A stretch of 20,008 nt of DNA, from contig DASWRT010000007.1 in the NCBI GenBank assembly GCA_036403035.1, forward strand, positions 1-20,008, read 5' to 3'. A program made the position numbers and the translations under genes. The stretch comes from DASWRT01 sp036403035 (GTDB taxonomy: Bacteria > Pseudomonadota > Alphaproteobacteria > ATCC43930 > CGMCC-115725). Shown piece by piece: positions 16,065 to 20,008 of this stretch (the stretch's first letter is position 1; each line of letters begins with the position of its first letter). The notes below the pieces were generated by a model. The model saw only the letters and a list, made by a program, of their open reading frames with translations. It did no database searches and was not told the origin of the DNA.

Positions 16065-16304
16065 ATGAACGATCGCGGCAGCAACCTCGCCATAGAATCA
16101 TTCGCCCGGAAGCTTGCCGCGCACGTTGCCGCAGCAATGGCGCAGGCGGGCGTTACCTACAAGTTCGAAGTACCCCCGCACGATGCGTTCGACAAATTGG
16201 TCAGCGTGACCGGCGAATGGCTCGAAAACTACGTCGACCTCGCAACCATACCTCATGACGTCGAATGCGAAGCGAACTGCGTTCCGGAAACGGGGCCTGC
16301 ATAG
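16065..16304 (+). CDS. Small hypothetical protein, 79 aa
   Basis: The ATG at 16065 is preceded by AAGGA at a good distance (16056-16060), and the frame ends with TAG at 16304. The product has an amphipathic helix (NLAIESFARKLAAHVAAAMAQAG, about 7-29), a middle segment TYKFEVPPHDAFDKLVSVTGEWLENYVDL, and two Cys near the end (ECEANC). There is no signal peptide or membrane segment and no recognised family. It follows the acyl-CoA ligase by 185 bases on the same strand, so it may be a late gene of that cluster or an independent gene. It is acidic, unlike the basic shadow frames around it, which supports it being real. Confidence 0.55.
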   Translation: MNDRGSNLAIESFARKLAAHVAAAMAQAGVTYKFEVPPHDAFDKLVSVTGEWLENYVDLATIPHDVECEANCVPETGPA

Positions 16305-16430
16305 TCCCGCGACCGCCCTTCAGGCCGAGGGTCATGCTGAGGCAATATCTCGCGCCCGATAGCCGTCGACGCATTGCTCGGAGAGCGCTGCGACGCCGCG
16401 GCGGAGCCGGCGGCGTCGGCATCACCCATT

Positions 16431-16461
16431 ACGGCCGCTGAGACAGGCGCTCAACGGCCGT
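16431..16461. repeat. Extra hairpin flanking repeat copy 2
   Basis: ACGGCCGCTGAG and CTCAACGGCCGT pair at 11 of 12 positions around a seven-base loop. The arm shares AACGGCCGTTGAG (reverse complement) with the first hairpin of the 110-bp element just beside it, so it looks like a partial duplication of the element. Copy 1 lacks it. Confidence 0.6.
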
Positions 16462-16465
16462 CGGA

Positions 16466-16575
16466 CTTATACCGTCGGCCTCGGTCGTTGACCGATGCCG
16501 AGCGGGTTTTGCTCAAACGCCGCACGGGCTCAACCAACGGCCGATGAGTCAAGCTCAACGGCCGTTGGTATTACT
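16466..16575 (-). repeat. 110-bp two-hairpin repeat, copy 2
   Basis: This is the inverted copy of 2088-2197, identical except for one base. Both stem-loops and both imperfect terminal inverted repeats are intact. The edge AGTAATACC provides the TAA stop of the lipoprotein gene (16571-16573), so the element abuts or slightly overlaps that gene. A further related hairpin follows at 16431-16461. As RNA from the minus strand, the first stem-loop would form within about six bases of the stop codon and could protect or terminate that message. Confidence 0.85.
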
Positions 16576-17131
16576 GCTGGACGATCTTCCAGCTGCCGTC
16601 CGGCTGGCGGCAGGCGGTGCCGAAGCCTTCCTGCGTCTGGCCGCCAACGGTGATCGTTTGCTGGAACTCGCGGCAATACTGGCCGGTCGACGTCTGATAG
16701 GCCGGACGCGGCGTATAGGTGCCGGCGTTCCCGGAATCGGGGTTCTGCCACGCAACCGTCTGGCCGGATGGCACCGCCTCGAACGCGCGCTGCTGCGTCT
16801 GCTGCGCATATTGAAGGTCGGCGCGGTCGAGCGATGAGCCCACGGAGCCGCCGGCGAGGCCGCCGAGCAGCACGCCGATCGCGGTCGCCGCGAGCTTGCC
16901 CGAGCCGTGGCCGATCTGCGAGCCGGCGAGGCCGCCGAGACCGGCGCCGACCAGCGCGCCGCCGGTCGTCTTGTTCACGCCGATCTCGCCCGGCGCGGAG
17001 CGGCCGCCATAGGGGGCGCCTCCGTAGCTGCTGTCGTATCCACCGCCGTAACCGCCGCCGCCGCCATAGCCTGGCGCGACGCATGCAGCGAGCGGCAGCA
17101 GCAAGGCTACAACCGTAAGATGCTTCCTCAT
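16571..17131 (-). CDS. Glycine-zipper outer-membrane lipoprotein (17-kDa surface-antigen type)
   Basis: The 186-residue precursor has a lipoprotein signal with lipobox LAAC (C17). A Gly/Tyr-rich stretch (about 20-45) follows, then a glycine-zipper segment (GALVGAGLGGLAGSQIGHGSGK, later GVLLGGLAGGSVGSSLD, about 58-101), and a C-terminal soluble domain. The C-terminal motif YCREFQQTITVGGQTQEGFGTACRQPDGSWKIV is characteristic of rickettsial 17-kDa-antigen-like proteins of alphaproteobacteria, with two Cys. It is probably anchored in the outer membrane; function is poorly known. The ATG at 17131 has AGGAGA upstream. It follows mltA on the same strand after 62 bases. Its stop codon is provided by the edge of repeat copy 2, but the family's usual C-terminus is complete. 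Confidence 0.9.
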   Translation of the reverse strand: MRKHLTVVALLLPLAACVAPGYGGGGGYGGGYDSSYGGAPYGGRSAPGEIGVNKTTGGALVGAGLGGLAGSQIGHGSGKLAATAIGVLLGGLAGGSVGSSLDRADLQYAQQTQQRAFEAVPSGQTVAWQNPDSGNAGTYTPRPAYQTSTGQYCREFQQTITVGGQTQEGFGTACRQPDGSWKIVQQ

Positions 17132-17193
17132 GTTCTTGTCTCCTGATGCGGCGCTGGCGCCGCCATCCGGTCCATGCTTTATCCGCCGTATGG

Positions 17194-18408
17194 TTAATAA
17201 ACCGAAAACCCGGTCGTCTCCAAGGCTAGTCGGTCAACCAGAGAACGCGGCAGCAACAGGTAATATTCCCCCTGCGTCCGCATCATCCCCGCATGCGCCG
17301 CCGCCTCGTCGCCGTGGCCCCAGAAAAGATCGCCGCGCACCGGCCCGCGGATCGCGCCGCCGGTGTCCTGGGCGATGACGAGGCGCTGCCGGCGCCCGTC
17401 GGGCGCGTCGGCGAGGTCGAGCCAGAGCGGCACGCCGAGCGGCACGAAGCCGCGGTCGACGGCGAGGCTGCGGCCAGGCGTCAGCTCGACGCCCTGCGTG
17501 CCGATCGGGTTCTCGGCGAAAGGCAGCTCGCGGAAGAAGACATAGGACGGGTTCTGCGCGAGGAGGGCGGCGATCCGGTCGGGATGGTCGGCAAGCCAGC
17601 GGCGGATCGACTGCATCGTGACGCCGTCGCGCGGCAACTCGCCCCGCTCGGCAAGGATGCGCCCAATCGGCACGTAGGGATGGCCGTTCTGGCCGTCGAA
17701 CCCGACCTGCATCGCGCCGCCGTCGGCGAGCACGACCCGGCCCGACCCCTGGATCTGCAGGAAGAAGGCATCGACCGGATCGTCGATCCAGACCAGTTCG
17801 AGACCGCACCCGGCGAGCGCTCCGGCCGAGATCTCGGCGCGGCTCGGATAGGGCGCCAGCACCCCGTCGACGACCCGGCCCGCGGTGCGTTCGCCCTTCC
17901 ACGCCGGGCGGAACCGGCCGAGATCGACCGACACGAGATCCGGCGGCCGACGCAGCAGCGGCGTGGCATAGGCGCCGCCGGAGCGGCGGGAACCGCGCAG
18001 TTCAGGCTCGTAATAGCCGGTGAAGAGACCCGCGCGGCGGTCGTTGTTCGCGGCGGAGAAAGGCTGGAAAGCGGTCTCGAAGAACGACCGCGCGGAAGCC
18101 GAGGTCGCCGCGTCGGCGGCGGCGCACGCCGGCCGCCAGTCGGCCACGGTGCCGGTAGCCGCCGTGCCGCCGCCAGCGCTGTCCGGTCCGAACGGCTCGG
18201 CATCGTCGCGTCCGGCCAGCGCCGCGCAGGAGCGCCGGAACACGGCCCAGGCCGCGCCGTGATCGTCCTCGGTCCAGCCGGGAAGCCGGTCGAAACCCAC
18301 CGGAGTCAGCACCAGACGGTCGGGGAGCGGCGGCTTGGGCGTCGGGGTACAGGCAGTGATCACCGCCGCGACGAGAAGGAATAGCAACACCGGGAGGAAG
18401 CGGCGCAC
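17194..18408 (-). CDS. mltA: Membrane-bound lytic murein transglycosylase A, lipoprotein
   Basis: The 404-residue protein has an MltA domain with a C-terminal 3D segment. Landmarks are GLFTGYYEPELRGS (about 127-140), QIQGSGRVVLADG (about 218-230) and AQDTGGAIRGPVRGDLFWGHGD (about 346-367). The last carries the conserved Asp residues of the active site. MltA cleaves peptidoglycan to 1,6-anhydromuropeptides in the periplasm. The GTG at 18408 gives a lipoprotein signal (RRFLPVLLFLLVAAVITAC, C20). The open frame continues upstream, but only through the C-rich repeat, so earlier starts are rejected. No ribosome-binding site is evident. It lies downstream of the Tim44-like gene, an arrangement common in alphaproteobacteria. 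Confidence 0.93.
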   Translation of the reverse strand: MRRFLPVLLFLLVAAVITACTPTPKPPLPDRLVLTPVGFDRLPGWTEDDHGAAWAVFRRSCAALAGRDDAEPFGPDSAGGGTAATGTVADWRPACAAADAATSASARSFFETAFQPFSAANNDRRAGLFTGYYEPELRGSRRSGGAYATPLLRRPPDLVSVDLGRFRPAWKGERTAGRVVDGVLAPYPSRAEISAGALAGCGLELVWIDDPVDAFFLQIQGSGRVVLADGGAMQVGFDGQNGHPYVPIGRILAERGELPRDGVTMQSIRRWLADHPDRIAALLAQNPSYVFFRELPFAENPIGTQGVELTPGRSLAVDRGFVPLGVPLWLDLADAPDGRRQRLVIAQDTGGAIRGPVRGDLFWGHGDEAAAHAGMMRTQGEYYLLLPRSLVDRLALETTGFSVY

Positions 18409-18464
18409 GGCAAGCGCCGGCCCGGGTTGCGATCGAGCTTGAAGCGAAGGAGCCCGGCATCGTG

Positions 18465-18571
18465 CCGGGTTCCCCCACCCCGCCCCTCCCCCGCAAGGGG
18501 GGAGGGAGCAGGACGGAGCGCAACATCTTCTCCCTCCCCCCTTGCGGGGGAGGGTCAGGGGTGGGGGGAAG
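18465..18571. repeat. C-rich palindromic intergenic element, copy B
   Basis: It has the same plan as copy A. The left arm is CCGGGTTCCCCCACCCC and the right arm reads GGGGTGGGGGGAAG, with two inner hairpins (CCCTCCCCCGCAAGGGGGGAGGG, and TCCCTCCCCCCTTGCGGGGGAGGG in reverse) separated by about 20 bases. It occupies the gap between the Tim44-like gene and mltA. It would be transcribed if the two form one operon, and could attenuate mltA expression. Confidence 0.75.
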
Positions 18572-18627
18572 AAGCCGCGCGAGACGGCTCCGAATTCAAA
18601 CACAATTCGCCCGACGCGGAAGCAGCG

Positions 18628-19308
18628 TCAGCCGCTGCGGGTCGCCACGAGCTGCCAGTTGGGATCGGAAGAACGCGGGTCGCGCGCGAAGGTCCAGAAG
18701 TCCGTCCGCTCGACAGTCTTGTCCGGGTCGCCGTCGACCACCGCGCCGTCGCGCCCGCGGGTCACGTTGGTCTGGTCGGAGGCTAACCGCACTGTGACCA
18801 GCACGATGCCGCCACTCGTGCGCGCCTCGACGATGTCGGCCGCGTCGATCGCCGCCAGCTTCGTCTCCTGCGTCTCGCCGGCCGCCGTGCGGGCGCGGAT
18901 CGCCTCGGCGAAGCGCTCGTACACGTCGTCGCTGAGGAGCGGACGCAGCGTCGCCGTATTGCCGGCCGCGAAGGCGGTCACGATGATCTCGAACGCGCCG
19001 CGGGCGCCGCGCAGGAAGCCGGTCTCCTCGAACGAAGGATCGGCGCTCCGCACCGAATCGAGCTGCGCCGCCAGCGGCAGCGGGCCGCCATCCGCCGGGG
19101 CAGGGCCGGAACCGGCGCCTGCCTTGTTCCGGTCGACGAGGCTCACCACGTTGTCGGTCGGCGCCGCTTCGGGCGGGCGGGGCGGGAACAGGTCGCGCCG
19201 CTGCTCGGTCCCGGTCCGGCGTCCCAGGACGCTGCGCAGCCGCAGGACGAGGAACGCCGCAACCATGGCGAACAGGATGATGTCGAAAAACTGGAAGCCG
19301 TCGCTCAT
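18628..19308 (-). CDS. Tim44-domain (TIM44-like) inner-membrane protein
   Basis: The 226-residue protein has an N-terminal transmembrane helix (FDIILFAMVAAFLVLRLRSVLG, about 8-29). A Pro-rich linker to about residue 85 and a C-terminal Tim44-like domain follow (SFEETGFLRGARGAFEIIVTAF onward, to DFWTFARDPRSSDPNWQLVATRSG). The domain is the bacterial relative of the mitochondrial import component Tim44; in alphaproteobacteria it is generally linked to membrane or envelope protein handling. The ATG at 19308 is supported by the N-terminal helix, but the ribosome-binding site is weak. It is divergent from fxsA and precedes mltA, matching the common alphaproteobacterial order. The linker is longer and more Gly/Pro-rich than the conserved ends. 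Confidence 0.92.
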   Translation of the reverse strand: MSDGFQFFDIILFAMVAAFLVLRLRSVLGRRTGTEQRRDLFPPRPPEAAPTDNVVSLVDRNKAGAGSGPAPADGGPLPLAAQLDSVRSADPSFEETGFLRGARGAFEIIVTAFAAGNTATLRPLLSDDVYERFAEAIRARTAAGETQETKLAAIDAADIVEARTSGGIVLVTVRLASDQTNVTRGRDGAVVDGDPDKTVERTDFWTFARDPRSSDPNWQLVATRSG

Positions 19309-19441
19309 GGTATCAAGGCCCGACAGTCGCCCTTGGGTGACTGTCTCTCTCCCGGGTTTAGCCGTCGACGTCCCTCGATCAGCCTATGGATCGCGAGCGC
19401 CGGTGTCACGTAGATAGGCCTACGGTCTGGAAAGGACAAGC

Positions 19442-19948
19442 ATGGGTGTCCTCCTGCGGGTTGCAGTCGTCGCCTTGCCGCTGCTGGAGCTTGCGGTCTT
19501 CATCAAGGTCGGCGCGGCGATCGGCGCCCTCGCGACGATCCTGCTGCTGATCCTTGCGACGATCATCGGAGTCAAGCTGGTGCGCGAGCGCGGGCTCGCG
19601 ATCCTCCGCCGATGCCGCGACGCGCTCGACCGCGGCGAGCTTCCCGCGGGGCCGCTGTTCGACGACGCCTGCCTGGTCCTCGCGGGGTTGCTGCTGATCC
19701 TGCCGGGGTTCCTGAGCGACGCGGTCGCGCTGGCGCTGCTCGTGCCCGCGGTGCGGCAGGTTCTCTTCCGCTGGCTGTCGCACCACGTCGACCTCGTGGT
19801 GCGCCGTGCCGGCGCGCCGTTCCCGCGCCGTCCCGGCGGCGGCGCGGGCGGGCCGCCGGTCATCGAGGGCGAGTACCACGAGGTCCGCGGCGGCAGGGGC
19901 GGCGACCTGCCGCGCAGCGGCGACGGCAGCCGGTGGGGCCGCGGATGA
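19442..19948 (+). CDS. fxsA: FxsA-family membrane protein
   Basis: The 168-residue protein has the FxsA pattern: LLELAVFIKVGAAIGALATILLLILATIIG (residues about 15-44, two membrane segments), the LFDDACLVLAGLLLILPGFLSDAVALALLVP region (about 71-101) and a hydrophilic Arg/Gly-rich tail. FxsA was named for relieving phage T7 exclusion by the F plasmid; its normal role in most bacteria is not settled. The tail includes IEGEYHEV, a motif that is common near the end of alphaproteobacterial FxsA. The ribosome-binding site AAAGGA lies upstream of the ATG. The stop overlaps the next gene by ATGA, so the two are coupled. Confidence 0.93.
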   Translation: MGVLLRVAVVALPLLELAVFIKVGAAIGALATILLLILATIIGVKLVRERGLAILRRCRDALDRGELPAGPLFDDACLVLAGLLLILPGFLSDAVALALLVPAVRQVLFRWLSHHVDLVVRRAGAPFPRRPGGGAGGPPVIEGEYHEVRGGRGGDLPRSGDGSRWGRG

Positions 19949-20008
19949 TCCTGATCCGCCATGGCCAGACGGAGTTCAACGTCGTCTACGGCACGACGCG
20001 CCAGGATC
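19945..20008 (+). CDS. Histidine phosphatase (phosphoglycerate-mutase-like), N-terminal fragment
   Basis: The ATG at 19945 overlaps the fxsA stop (ATGA). The visible 21 residues begin MILIRHGQTEFNVVYGTTRQD, with the RHG catalytic motif at residues 5-7 and the GQTEFN continuation of the histidine-phosphatase superfamily. In RHGxTxxN the His is transiently phosphorylated. The substrate cannot be judged from this fragment, which is cut by the window end. Confidence 0.85.
   Translation, partial: MILIRHGQTEFNVVYGTTRQD

Noticed and set aside
18409..18603. An N-terminal extension of MltA to 18603
   Set aside because: The extra residues are only the translation of the C-rich repeat element. A lipoprotein signal starts at the GTG at 18408.

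Overview
This window is high-GC bacterial chromosome, most likely from an alphaproteobacterium of the Rhodospirillales or Hyphomicrobiales type. The evidence is the order fxsA (divergent) - Tim44-domain protein - mltA at the right end, a MeaB GTPase, an Atm1-type ABC exporter, a Gly-zipper 17-kDa-antigen-like lipoprotein, and C-rich intergenic dyads typical of these genomes. This is inferred from gene content; no rRNA or other taxonomic marker is present.

Left edge (1-1500): the acidic tail of an unknown protein is coupled by ATGA to an 87-aa protein. A small HTH-like protein follows, then a C-rich dyad element and a stand-alone receiver-domain protein. From 1498 to 4548, minus-strand genes encode an L,D-transpeptidase, a 52-aa BON-like mini-protein, ribosomal protein L28 (with a good promoter and terminator), MeaB and a second stand-alone receiver. 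From 4739 to 7857 a TetA-like MFS transporter and an Atm1-like ABC exporter overlap by GTGA.

Divergent from these (8039-11905) is the most coherent system in the window. A near-palindromic Zur-box-like operator precedes a DUF2946-like secreted His/Cys protein, a coiled-coil outer-membrane barrel protein, a ZnuA-like binding protein and a ZnuB-like permease. No ABC ATPase is present. It looks like a zinc-starvation uptake module that borrows its ATPase from elsewhere.

From 12133 to 16304 lies a probable small catabolic or regulatory cluster. A TetR regulator is divergent from a beta-propeller-like protein of unknown function, followed by an acyl-CoA synthetase and a short unknown protein. From 16571 to the end are envelope genes (Gly-zipper lipoprotein, MltA, Tim44-like), then FxsA coupled to a histidine phosphatase that runs off the window.

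Two repeat families stand out. One is a 110-bp two-hairpin element with imperfect terminal inverted repeats, present twice in opposite orientation and differing at one base (2088-2197 and 16466-16575); one copy supplies the stop codon of the lipoprotein gene. The other is a C-rich dyad element (759-861 and 18465-18571) whose shorter relative (3044-3067) encodes part of the C-terminus of MeaB. No rRNA, tRNA, CRISPR array or transposase gene was seen.
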